This document shows, piece by piece, positions 14,001-40,638 of a DNA stretch of 64,000 nucleotides. The stretch lies in the NCBI GenBank assembly GCA_964036295.1, contig OZ038465.1, positions 11,804,667 through 11,868,666 of the forward strand, read 5' to 3'. This stretch comes from Plumapathes pennacea (lineage: Eukaryota > Cnidaria > Anthozoa > Antipatharia > Myriopathidae). Each line of letters starts with the position of its first letter. Position 1 is the stretch's first letter. The notes beneath the pieces were generated by a model. That model was not told where the DNA came from. It made no database searches and saw only the letters and a list, made by a program, of their open reading frames with translations. The translations under genes and the position numbers were made by a program.

Positions 14001-16551
14001 CATAACTTGGTTCTTCCTCCTCTGTTTGTGCAAGTGCTTGAGGTTCCTCATAGTTTTCCTGCTCTTGTTCCGGTACTTCATAATTATCCTCCTGGGTTTT
14101 TTCTGCCGCACTTTGGTCTTCCTCAGGAGGAGCTGGTGGATCGGCCATTACTTCATAATCCTCAGCAGGGATATCTTCTGTTGCTTCTTTACTTTCATCC
14201 ATAGCTTCGTAATCTTCAGCTGCATCAGAATTATTTGTTTCTTGCTCTGCTTTGTCTGGATCCATCATTTCATAGTCTTCAACACCTTCACCCTCTGATC
14301 AGTAAATATTATGAAGGACTGAGATCAGTAAATCTGACCAAAAGAGCTAGCTTAGGAAGCTAGGATGCCGGGTTAAAATATTGTACAGTATGATTTTGGT
14401 TCACTCAAAGCACAATTAGACTATAATCCTAGTAGAGAGTTAATGTCTGAACTTCTTTGGCCATTCTTAAAGCCTGAAAACCAGAATTTTACAATAACAC
14501 ATCAGTTTCTTGCTTTGTGATTGGCTAATTTTCATCATCAATAAGAGGACAGACACATAAAATCGAGCGCTGACGACAGTGATTTGGATGAAGAAGGCAA
14601 ATTCAGCTTTAAATTTACCTCAATTCTTGCAAAAGTGACATTCGGCAATTGAAGTAGAGAACCAGAAGTGTTCAGAGGCAAAAATCCTTGAGCTTTGTCT
14701 TGAAATTGTCAAGAAAACCGCAGCAGAAAAGCGTCTAGTTTCATTTCTTTCCAATATCTTTGACAAAATTTTATTTTGCATGCGCAAAATGCTCACGTCA
14801 AACTGTCACTTTTTGGCCAATGAAATGTCTTGAATTTTAACCTCGACCAATTAGAAAGCGGGAAAAGTTGTTGACAACATTTCGGTCAAATTGAACAAAA
14901 TCCAGTTTTCTTGCGTGTTTTCCCCGCGTCGTCGCTTCAGTTTTGTTATTGTAAAAAACAAATTGACGTCAGTTTTTTATGTGTCTGTCCTCTTATTGAT
15001 CATGAAACGCGTCATAACATTGTCAAAAAGTTGCAGATCCACATCTTTTTGACAATGTTATGACGCGTTTCATGATCAATAAGAGGACAGACACATAAAA
15101 AACTGACGTCAATTTGTTGAATAATGTTTTGCTCACAATGACTGTCACAACATGTCTTACATGTGAGCCACAGAAAAGGTATATGGTATTAAGCTTGTTG
15201 GCCATGCTGAAGATGAGGGGATTAATATTTTACATGTAACAGAAATACATGATCTTGATCTTAGGCAGGATCTTTAAAAAGAGACCCTCTCACCGTAGAT
15301 GCTTTGTGCACCTAGTGACTGACGGCTACCACTTTCATATCATACTTAAAAATGGTGGATTTTCTTGTTTTCTACATTTTATCGCAAAATATATCAGCAC
15401 AAACTCAGAAAGTGTATTGAATGCAGCAAGCAGCAACAGTCAGATCGATCAGTCATAACGTGGTTACCTCAGGAAAGTCAAGCTCCAGATGTATAAACTT
15501 AAACATGGGTGCGCAAAGCATCTACAGTGAGAGGGTCTCTTTAACATAATCTTGGCAGGGGTTTACATGACAGTCTATACTGTACACAACGTTCAACCTG
15601 GGAAATGTGAGAATTTTTTGTACCATTTTCATCATCAGTGCCAGTGACATCATCATAGATCTCATCCTTATCTTCCAACTTCTCTTTTGCATTGATGGGT
15701 CCACTTCCTTTTGGAGGGCGACTTGGAGGGAGGTTTTGTGCTGGGTCTACATCTGCAGGTGGCTCACCAATCTTTGTTTTCAGCTTCTTGAGCCAATCGG
15801 CTAGCAGCTTGCGTTCTTTTTCTGCTTCAGGGGACAGCTTTTCCTTCGCCAAAGTCAGAGAGAGAAAAGCTTGGGCCACTGCAGCAGTAAACAAAAAAGG
15901 AGACTAAATACATGCTTTACAAATTCTTCATGCAAGTACAAGGTTGTTAGAGTCAGTTTTTATGTATAAATGCTACAGAGTGTCTGGCTGGCTTGAAAGA
16001 CCTGTTAATGCCTGTGTGGCAGCTTGAATTAAATGGAAACAAAGGTTTTCACCAACAAATTAAAAAAAAACAAGCACAGTAATGATAAAAAGAGGATCTT
16101 TGTTTCATAAATTATATAACACTGTGAATGAGGATGAAAGAGGATAACATATTTTTCTAAGACGTTGGTTTCTGTCCACATGCTTTCCCCTTCCCCCCAT
16201 TCATCAACCACTCCTATAATCATCCAGCAGTCACCCAGAATGTTAACGGCTTACATGCAGAATACCCTGCCACTTCTGGAATGCACTTTCCATAACAATA
16301 CAGTTATGGCAGGGTATTCTCAACGTTTGCTTTGTAGGACGAGGCGGGCGAAAGAAAGTGCTTCCGTGATTTAAAATGTTGCTGTGATCTGCGTTATATA
16401 CAATGTAACGTTTGAACTTTAATCTTTCAAATACAGTAGAGTTGTGAAAAATAAAGTACATCTGATGGCATGGTGCAACGAAAATATGATGTATACTATA
16501 AAATCACTCACCATTCACGGCTTTCTTCAATTCGTCGGACAAAGGATCCAT
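9820..16551 (-). CDS. SKAP-like adaptor (PH + SH3) with expanded tyrosine motifs
   Basis: Seven exons: 16512-16551, 15624-15878, 13998-14294, 13511-13723, 12856-13079, 10858-11443 and 9820-10166. Phases agree throughout and predict 653 residues, against about 359 in human SKAP2. SKAP proteins are Src-kinase substrates that link SH2 adaptors to integrin and actin control at the membrane. The PH domain spans about residues 268-362 (GGRWQKRYVVVRDYAMYYY, then DTLKWITAIKKA). The SH3 domain is at the C-terminus (ALWNCRADDEHELHFNRGDL to KQYVMEAYDL), the same layout as SKAP1/2. About fourteen acidic YxxV/I/M/P-type motifs flank the PH domain (EIYDDV, EDYEVM, NYEVP, SNYEGI, VYDDI, TYEIP, EYEVA). A ten-Gln run coded by CAA lies at 10997-11030, followed by a Pro-rich linker. 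Start ATG 16551 opens MDPLSDELKKAVN. The donors of exons 2 and 3 (GTACAA, GTACAC) are weak but phase-consistent. Confidence 0.92.
10320..10760. repeat. Degenerate GTGTTCGTG minisatellite in SKAP-like intron
   Basis: Imperfect units around CACGCGTGTTCGTGAGTGTC recur for about 440 bp in the last intron of the adaptor gene. The stretch is rich in CG and TG steps. Confidence 0.75.
11540..11730. repeat. Degenerate tandem repeat, GGTCTGAAATAGGGTATA unit
   Basis: Five to six imperfect units (TCTGAAATAGGGTATA followed by CATTTTGG-like spacers) lie in the PH-domain intron of the adaptor gene. Confidence 0.8.
11934..12183. mobile_element. MITE with CCCGGTTTTTC-type TIRs, 250 bp
   Basis: The left end CCTGGTCCCGGTTTTTC...GCTAATCCTGGATTAG is matched inverted by CTGGATTAGCTTAATCGACTTTCGAAAAACCGGGTCC on the right, giving about 45-bp TIRs. 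A partial copy of its left half lies at about 14395-14480. Confidence 0.8.
12545..12760. repeat. Inverted copy of the repeat at 4650-4825
   Basis: The reverse complement matches 4660-4825 closely: GTGTTTAGATGAGGCTATAT, TTTCTTTTATAAAATAATT, TAATATACTCTCATCT and GTATCATAGTTATTTTATAAA occur in the same order. It is a dispersed family within this window. Confidence 0.85.
13120..13352. mobile_element. Short TIR element, 233 bp
   Basis: It is bounded by AGTGCACTCCCGGGGGG and its inverted partner CCCCCCCCGGGAGTGTGCT. The inside is T/G rich with GGTCCTTTTTTGGGTC units. It lies just upstream of the PH exon within the adaptor gene. Confidence 0.6.
14536..15118. mobile_element. MITE with a 74-bp perfect hairpin at one end
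   Basis: The sequence ATCAATAAGAGGACAGACAC at about 14540 recurs inverted at about 14982-15002, giving a roughly 470-bp TIR element. Its right part forms a second, exact hairpin: 14957-15030 is the perfect reverse complement of 15045-15118, with a 14-nt loop (15031-15044). It lies in intron 2 of the adaptor gene. Confidence 0.85.
15262..15558. mobile_element. MITE beside adaptor exon 2, 297 bp
   Basis: The TIRs are about 48 bp. The left end contains AAAGAGACCCTCTCACCGTA and GATGCTTTGTGCAC, and the right end (15509-15558) is its inverted copy. It ends 66 bp from the donor of exon 2. Confidence 0.8.
16259..16320. repeat. Short inverted repeat AGAATACCCTGCCA
   Basis: Perfect 14-bp arms (16259-16272 and 16307-16320) lie in the first intron of the adaptor gene. 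Confidence 0.6.
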
Positions 16552-16866
16552 CAGTGTACCAAAAATCACGAGGACTTGTATCAGGACTTTTTAAAATCTT
16601 TCGAAATCTACTTCACTTTCGTTCATCCTGCGTCGCTTCTGCTCGCTTCTGCTTGATCAGACTTCCTCATGCCTAGTCTTTCTCACGGAAGAGGCGGTGC
16701 CTGTGTGGAGACTGGGACTGCTTGCGCTCCACACCAGGCCCTTTTTCAGTGAAATATGACGACAACTCACACGTCTCCTCATGTTTTTAATGGACGCCTC
16801 GTATATCAAAATCAGCGAAACTCTGCGCAGGGTGGCCCAGGTAAATTAGCCTAAAGACCAGATTAT

Positions 16867-17357
16867 AGGAGGGCCTAGATGGGGTTTATTGTTAAGTGTT
16901 ATGGACCTGGATTTTTTACTATTAAGTGCTATGAAGCCAAAAACATCAATGTTAAGTGTTATGTAAAAAAATACAGTTAAGTGTTACAAGACTAGATATT
17001 AAATAAAACAAGACAAGAGAGCCTACAATCCCGGACAAAATGTGTTGACACATGCTTTAAATGTCGTGCTTCTGTCAAAACTACCATGCTGTGAGTCACC
17101 AGTTCCAAAGAAATCTGCTTTTAATCACCCCCCTCCCCGTATCAATGTTGTAGCTTGAATTTGGAAGAGTTCCGGTAAGACTTTGACGGAAAATCGTTGC
17201 TAAATAATTAATTTATCAACATTGAATGGGGGGAGGGGAGAATGTGTCAACACTTTTGTCCAAGATTGTAGATGGGGCTTACTGTTAAGTGTTATGGGCC
17301 TGAATTTTTTACTGTTAAGTGTTATGTAGACCCCCCTCCCCATCTAGGCCCTCTCCT
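16867..17357. mobile_element. TIR element with TTAAGTGTTATG units
   Basis: The ends are AGGAGGGCCTAGATGGGG and its inverted partner CCCCATCTAGGCCCTCTCCT. The inside carries at least six copies of TTAAGTGTTATG or near variants. There is no ORF. Confidence 0.7.
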
Positions 17358-17784
17358 TTCTCTTCTGAAAGCATTGCAGAGATGCCAACCATTCACATGA
17401 CAGCCAATTTGATGCATTTCTAGTACTTACAGAGATTGTGGTATGCACTAGAATATCTCAGAGTACTCACACAAGGTGACAGGAGAGACAAATTAACAAC
17501 AATTAATTAATTAATGAGTATATTTAAATTTTCTGTTGCTACCTGCCCTCCTGGTTCAGAGGAAAATTGTCAAATCCTTTGTTTATGTTCAATTCTTTTG
17601 AATTTCTGTTCAGTTCACGTACTGTGAAAGAACAATGGTTCTAAAATATAGCCTGTATGTATAATGTTGCTTGATATGATATATGTTGTTGTAGAGTCTG
17701 CGCTTCGATTTTTTTGCGCCATTTTCTCTGTAACTCATCCCAGTTCCCCACCATTCATATAAACGCTGTTTGAGTTGCATTTCC

Positions 17785-17930
17785 TAGATGTTAGAGCCGT
17801 TTTTGAATGACTGTCGAAAGTAATCATGTGATTGCTTTGATTTTGTGTTTGCTACTCTGTCGGTTTGTATGAAACGGGTTCACCAGCATTCCAGCTGGCC
17901 GGTGTCACTACTCTTGTCACACTTGATTAG
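17785..17930. repeat. Partial member of the AGAGCCGTTTTCGAATGACTG MITE family
   Basis: It begins TTAGAGCCGTTTTTGAATGA followed by CTGTCGAAAGTAATCATGTG, as in the full elements at 28550 and 35163. The right TIR is not found. Confidence 0.6.
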
Positions 17931-18650
17931 TCTAATCAAGGCAAAGCTATGGCCAATATTTTCTAACTACATTAGCTCACAAAGGTAAGGAAACGTAACT
18001 CTCTATCATAGATGCCTCAGAGATGCCAACCTCCAGAAATTTTCAGGTGGGAGATTTTGGCCGGAAGTCTGGGGCCCACTCAGTCAAATGGTGTGGCCCT
18101 GTGGTGGGCGGTGGGGGTGGGGGTGGGGGTGGGGTGTAGGGCTGCCAAGTGAACAAGTGAACTAAGTTTAGCCAACACGATAAGCCAAAATTATGCCTTT
18201 TAGTGCTTCTTACAAGACTTTTTGTTTCAGATGCATGTGTGAGATTGACACAAGTTTGCGAGGGATGAGGCACTCATGCGGGAGACTCAAAGTGGAAGAG
18301 TTGGAATTAAAAAGTTGGATTAAAGAGTTGGAATTACCGCTATTATCCTTGAATAGCAGCATCCTTTCAAAATACTTCTTTATTAAAATCAGTTTTACAA
18401 ACCAAAGGTTTACTATCAATATTAGAACACACAGAGTATTGTTTCTGCAAGTTCGTGGACCTCAAGGATTTGGAACAAAAAGTTTACATGAAGTATTGCT
18501 AAATTCAGGCTTCACATTACCAACTTTTTCCTGCTACCATGTGTTTGTGAGATGTACCATAACTAACAAGTAACACTTGAATATAGCCAAAAAGGAACTT
18601 GAGATTACTAATGTTGCTCGATTCTGTACCAAAGCAGTTATATAAACAAT

Positions 18651-18783
18651 AAACTACTTTTGGCGAGAAAATATGCATGATAATTGTCCAAGGATATTAT
18701 CTGTTCCGAGAAGCGAACATTCGACGAACAGATAATGTCCAAGGACAGTTATCTGTGCATATTTCCGAAGCCAAAAGTAGTTT
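18651..18783. mobile_element. Foldback element with AAACTACTTTTGGC ends
   Basis: Inverted arms start AAACTACTTTTGGC and continue with ATATGCA and GTCCAAGGA...CAGATAAT-type pairs toward the centre. A second inverted pair, CAAATATTTCCTC (about 18796) and GAGGAAATATTTG (about 19065), surrounds the next 280 bp and suggests a composite insertion. Confidence 0.65.
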
Positions 18784-21204
18784 GTCTTTATTATCCTTCA
18801 AATATTTCCTCTCGCAGCGCAAATAATGGCGCGGAAACTGTGAAGCTTTTTAGTGTTCTCTGGAACTGTGTTTTGACCAATAAATTGATGTCCTCTTCAG
18901 TAGTCGTCTTGTAATGATTTTTGTGACTAAACAAATAAAACTGTGTTCGGATATTGTCAATAAACAGCGTTAGTTTGCCAGGCGGGGGTTATTCGCTGAT
19001 AACGTCCGCTCATGAGCAGACGTTACTCAGTCATGTGTCACAATTCTACCAATCACGTGCAGGAGGAAATATTTGATGGGTCATAAGCTACAATGATTTC
19101 AAACTTCTACCTGGCCAAAAGATATTGTTCACCAGCCCCCACTCCATCATTCCTTTCACTCCTGGGCCCAGTTCCATAAAATTTAAGCACCCATGCCTAG
19201 GCATTAACAACAATAGCAATGACTTAATTTTCATTGTTAATAAAGTCCTGGCCGGTTGCCAGCATTTTATGCAACCTGGCCCTGGACCCATATACAAAAA
19301 ACAATCATTATTCCTCTAAAGCACTATTCTGGTAAATTTATGGGTTGCATTGGAAGAGTTGGCAGTGTTTCTACATTCTGAACTACATATCTGTGATTGG
19401 AAACAGTTTGATCATACCCAGGAGATAAAAGGACAAACAAAAATTAATGTACCAGCAAGGAATCTGAAGAACAGCCACTGGAACCAACCATCAAAACCAA
19501 GGTCAATCTTTATAACTTAAAACTGAGTTACTTTGTCCACTGAACAGCAAGTCTTTAGAGATTTAGAAGTTTTTTTTTTTTTTTTCTAACCTGCAACTGG
19601 ACACTATCAACTTGGTACTTGGGTGTGACTTGACTTTTTTTGAAATGGAGCAGATTTTGCACACTTAATCAAGCTGTTATTTGATAGGGAAATGAGGCTT
19701 TGTCAGTTTAGTGGTCAGTCAAGCACTGCTTAATCTGAGACACTTTTGGGCCAGCCATAAAGTTTTTAAGCACATAATATTTTGTGTGAACTGTATGTGC
19801 CACCTTCCCCAGTGTAATGCAGTATTTCAAATAAAAAAAAATGTCTACACTGGTGTTCAAGGTGAAGTAATTCAAGCATCCACCAAAATTTCTTTTAGTA
19901 AACATTTTTGCTGAAACTTGTCAAAATCCAAAAATAACACGCTGTTTCAGTAATGAAAAACATGTTATATTCAACTACCCTGAGACCATAGCTTCTATCA
20001 TCAACCTCTCCCACCATTGAGAATCTCCACAAAAATGCCTTTTGTGACACCAGATAAGAACCTTATTTTCATGTACCGGGCTCATAGGTAAAACCAGTTT
20101 CGGACAGAGTCTATATCAATTCTGTACGACTGGAAAATTGATTGAAAAGCACTGTTCTAACTTACTGTACATGCAGAGCTAAGAACTGGTGCAAATAATT
20201 TTTGATCAATATTCTCTGAACCCAGGGTATGATAAACTGTAGGTAACTCAATGAAAACAGCTGGGCCAATTCAATAAGAATTTACACATGTATTTTACAA
20301 GTTAGGCCATTATTGTAACTCCACTACATCTGCAAAAAAGTATGGAAACAGGTCTCAAGTGCATAGCTGCAACAGTGCTTGGCTGCAGAATTCAATAAAA
20401 GTGTGTTTTAATGTGTAGGAAAATATTGGTTCAACATGCAAAATAAAGATGTTGTGTACTTTGAATTGGCCCTGATTGTGTTCAGTTGATAGGTAGGACC
20501 CTGGTTTTGACTTGAAATTACTGTAAATGGATAATTATGATCAATGGTTTAAGATGGAAGAGTACTGGCTTTCAGATCGAGATAGAGATCAAGCAATTTT
20601 TTGCAATTCCAAGGTATTGTACTGTAGCTACTGCAACCACTCCTTATTCATAAAGACAGTTATTTAGTGGATATTGTATTGTGCACAATTTTTAGCTCAT
20701 ACAATTTGTTGAATATGCCATTATGGTGCAATGATATCAGTTTTCTGTTGCAAAGAAAATAATAGTATATTACACAGTCATGGGGACATCTTATCTGATC
20801 AGTGTTAGTGTGTTATAAGTGTAGGAGTGGAAAATGTAAAACTAAAATATGGTACTATGCCAAACATGTATCCAACAGCAGAATCTCAATGATATTATTT
20901 TTCAATGAAACAATCATAAAACAACCAACATAAAAAAGAAATCATTATCACATTCATCTTTGGCAGAAAACTGATTTCAAAATCACCTCCTACATTAGTT
21001 ATGGTTCCCGGTAATAGTGAAATAGAAAAAAATAAACAACACACAAGTGACTGTTTCTATAGAAATCCCTCAATTTGACACCACATATAAACACAATAAA
21101 AGTTTCCCTGGAAAAAAAAAATCATGGAAGTGTCTAATTCATTGAAACCAGGGCCCAAAACATACTGCAGTCCTACAAATGAGATATTTGTTCAGTATTA
21201 CATA

Positions 21205-21300
21205 TAGCCTGAGGCTTACAAATATCTGATTGTTATCTAAATTGAGAAAAGCAAAACTTTGAAACCTCTCCCACTTGAAAGAAGCATGGGAACTCCCTGA
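21205..21300. repeat. Dispersed repeat, inverted copy at 28468-28548
   Basis: GCCTGAGGCTTACAAAT, TGATTGTTATCTAAATTGA, AAACCTCTCCCA and TTGAAAGAAGCATGGGAAC occur here and, in the same order on the other strand, at 28468-28548. Confidence 0.7.
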
Positions 21301-21701
21301 CCTTCCTTCAGCAATTTTTCAACACGAAGGCTAACAGGCTGTAAAATCTGTTATGTGTCCCCTAAATGACTAAACTTCACTGCATGTACTTGAATGTACA
21401 CTGTATGTGGCAGACTATAAGGTAGTTTCATATACATTAACCAAAACAGACAAAAAAAAAAAGACAGTTGGAAAAAAAAAACAAAAACAAAAACAAAACA
21501 GCCAAACGTTGCTTTGCTGTGACAAATGTCAGGCCTGGGCCACATCACTCAAGCAACAAGAAAACTGCAATTTTGAAAAGGGAATTGTACTCATACAATG
21601 CTGGAGTCAAAAAAGCGCCTCAAACACCTCAAATGGGTCATGAAAGTAAATTCCAAGACATAATCACAATGTGAAACTACTCTCCTAACCAGACAGGCAA
21701 A

Positions 21702-25594
<3,893 letters not shown>

Positions 25595-26041
25595 GCTGAC
25601 TTGTAGCGGCTTTCAACGACAACACTTCTTCACAGGACGGCGTTTAGAAAGCCACAATATGTCCTTTAGTGAACAAGGAGGATATCTGTAGGTCCGAATC
25701 CTTCCAAAAATCACAAACTTCGGTGAAAACTAAACGGAAACTACTAAGTTCTGTGTAACGAGAGCCCTGCCCGCTATATATGCACTGAAAGGGAGTAGCG
25801 CCACACCCTCACTTTTATACCACCCCCTGCATTGTTGCCATAAAAAGAAATGTCGTGACGTAGCCCACTCCCCCACAAAAATATTTTTTTCAGCCTTTTC
25901 CGGTGGGATCTTTTCCTCAACCAATCAACGTCCAACAAGGCAGTCAGACACGGAAAACCCATGACTCTTTGCGCGCATCAGAGCGTTTCGTGTCGGCCAT
26001 GTTGGATTACGACTGCTGACTATGCGAAAATACTTGAAGGG

Positions 26042-26116
26042 ATGGCCTCAAAGGAAAACAACTATGAATGTCGGAAGTTGGTTGAGAAAATAAGACGTGA
26101 AGAGAGACTACGATCT
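26042..26116 (+). CDS. Possible 25-codon first exon, unknown gene
   Basis: ATG at 26042 opens MASKENNYECRKLVEKIRR and reaches a good donor (GTAAGA at 26117) in phase 0. The sequence loosely recalls the start of G-protein gamma subunits (RKLVEQLR-like). No matching second exon is visible before LIG1: the acceptor at about 26250 gives an early stop in the required phase. Read through the donor, the frame ends at 26161. It may be chance. Confidence 0.2.
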
Positions 26117-26722
26117 GTAAGAAAACTTGCACCGATGGCGATACTGGTCAGCTCAAGCTGAATGCTTATTGGGGGAGGGGTGTTATGGTGCAACGCTCCT
26201 TGTCACAAGTGAATATTATCTGCAAACAGAAATGGCTCGTTCTTCTTTATAGAATCCGAATGGATAACTCAAATGGATTCCGGAACATGATTGAACTGCG
26301 TTGCAGAAGTGATTTAGAGCTGAGTCAGCAACCACTGATTTGTGTGTAAAAATAGCTTAAACAACAGCGTATAAAAGGGGAAACAAAGTTGACGGGAGAG
26401 CACAAGGAAATACGCACAAACGCGCGCAGCAAAAATCTTCCCGTGCCCGCAACAGCTCAGGAATGGAGTGACACAGTCACACACACACACACACACACAT
26501 GATTTCTGACACTCAAAACAGAAAATGATCACACTTGCAAAATAAAGACGTTTTAGTTGGTAAATTTGATTTTTGCTCTGAAACGAGAAAAAATCTTTTA
26601 TGAGGAACTACCGAGTGCAAACAAACCAACGAAAGCTGATACGAATCACACGACGCACCGATTTCCGGTGGTCTTGTTTGCGAAAGGACTGGAGAAGAGC
26701 TTGTCACGTGATGTTTGACTAT

Positions 26723-26731
26723 GGCGCGAAC
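26723..26731. promoter_or_regulatory. E2F-like site upstream of LIG1
   Basis: GGCGCGAAC resembles the E2F consensus core (GCGCGAAA) and lies about 100 bp before the LIG1 nuclear start codon. LIG1 is S-phase induced in other animals. This is motif likeness only. Confidence 0.35.
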
Positions 26732-26830
26732 AAGTCGATTATGAACATTGTTCTTCGAAGTGCGTCAACTTTATGGAAAATTAGTTTCATTCTTGGTTCA
26801 AGTCGACTTAGTCATCGCCTGATTTATCCG

Positions 26831-39853
<13,023 letters not shown>

Positions 39854-40000
39854 CTAAAGCCCTGGTGCAACGCTGAAAACTACCTTGACATCAGATAATC
39901 AGAAATATGGCTTCTCCCTTTCATCGACCGAGGACAAAAGTCAACATATATTTATTGTGAAAAAACATTTATTGTGAAAAAACTGCAACAATAGAAAGTA

Positions 40001-40405
40001 ATGCACCAGTCAATTGTAACCCCCACCTCGGGGAATGGTGGGGCAATGTGGGGCATTTTTTCGTATTTGAAAGGTGTTTAAGCTCGAAGGGGTGGGGGAT
40101 TTTCTCTTCATGATTCCCGACCTGCGGAGTTGGGGCTCAAGGTGGGAGATTTGACCAAAAATATGATGCAATGCGGCCTCGTCCAGTTCGACCACGCGGT
40201 TCGTTCGTGAGAGAAGTTTTCTGTGCAAAGCCTCTTTTGTAAAATTTTGCCAAATTTTTGGCCCCACAATGTGGGGGATTTGTCAGCACATTATGTCCCA
40301 TGGGGTGGGGGAATAGTCGATTATTGCAACAAAGAAAATCCATGTCCCCACCATTCCCCGAGGTGAGGGGGAGGGGGAGGTGGGGGTTACAATTGACTGG
40401 TGCAT
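40001..40405. mobile_element. TIR element between LIG1 and BTBD genes
   Basis: ATGCACCAGTCAATTGTAAC followed by CCCCACCTCGGGGAATGGTG is repeated inverted at 40346-40405, with a 15-nt purine insertion in the right arm. TIRs are about 43 bp, and there is no ORF. Confidence 0.85.
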
Positions 40406-40571
40406 AATCCGCAGTTTCAATACGTCGGCTGATCTGTAGTGTTCGTGGTGTGCGGAGCAGACAGACAGAGCGTAACGTGATTTCTGTTGATCTTTATCGT
40501 AAGCTGTTTTCTACAATGATTACAGTTGGTTTTTACATCTAACTTAAAGTTAACTTTACTGTACGTCAAAC

Positions 40572-40577
40572 TTTATT
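40572..40577 (-). terminator. Polyadenylation signal of the BTBD gene
   Basis: TTTATT on the + strand is AATAAA on the - strand, about 60 nt past the BTBD stop codon. Confidence 0.5.
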
Positions 40578-40638
40578 AAACTGTTTATATCTAGAATCAA
40601 CACTTTCACACACACCATCTCCCATGCAGGGGTCGCAC

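Larger units (their letters stand above)
16552..21701. other. Intergenic region between SKAP-like and RAC1 genes
   Basis: This holds the promoter side of the adaptor gene and the 3' UTR side of RAC1. I see no convincing gene. It holds a TIR element (16867-17357), a partial MITE (about 17788), a foldback (18651-18783) and related inverted ends near 18790 and 19070, T or A runs, and a dispersed repeat (21205-21300). Confidence 0.55.
25595..26830. other. Divergent RAC1/LIG1 intergenic region
   Basis: Both promoters must lie in these 1.2 kb. It holds a CA repeat (26477-26500), an E2F-like site (26723-26731), a small ORF (26042-26116) and the in-frame LIG1 upstream ATG at 26741. Confidence 0.6.

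Noticed and set aside
10320-17357. CRISPR-like arrays from regularly repeated units (10320-10760, 11540-11730, 16890-17320)
   Set aside because: Units are degenerate, adjacent and within an animal gene region; there are no unique spacers of even length and no cas genes.
26600-26740. Still longer LIG1 N-terminus from ATG 26600
   Set aside because: The frame is open, but it runs across the likely promoter (E2F-like site). Only the shorter start at 26741 looks like a targeting signal.
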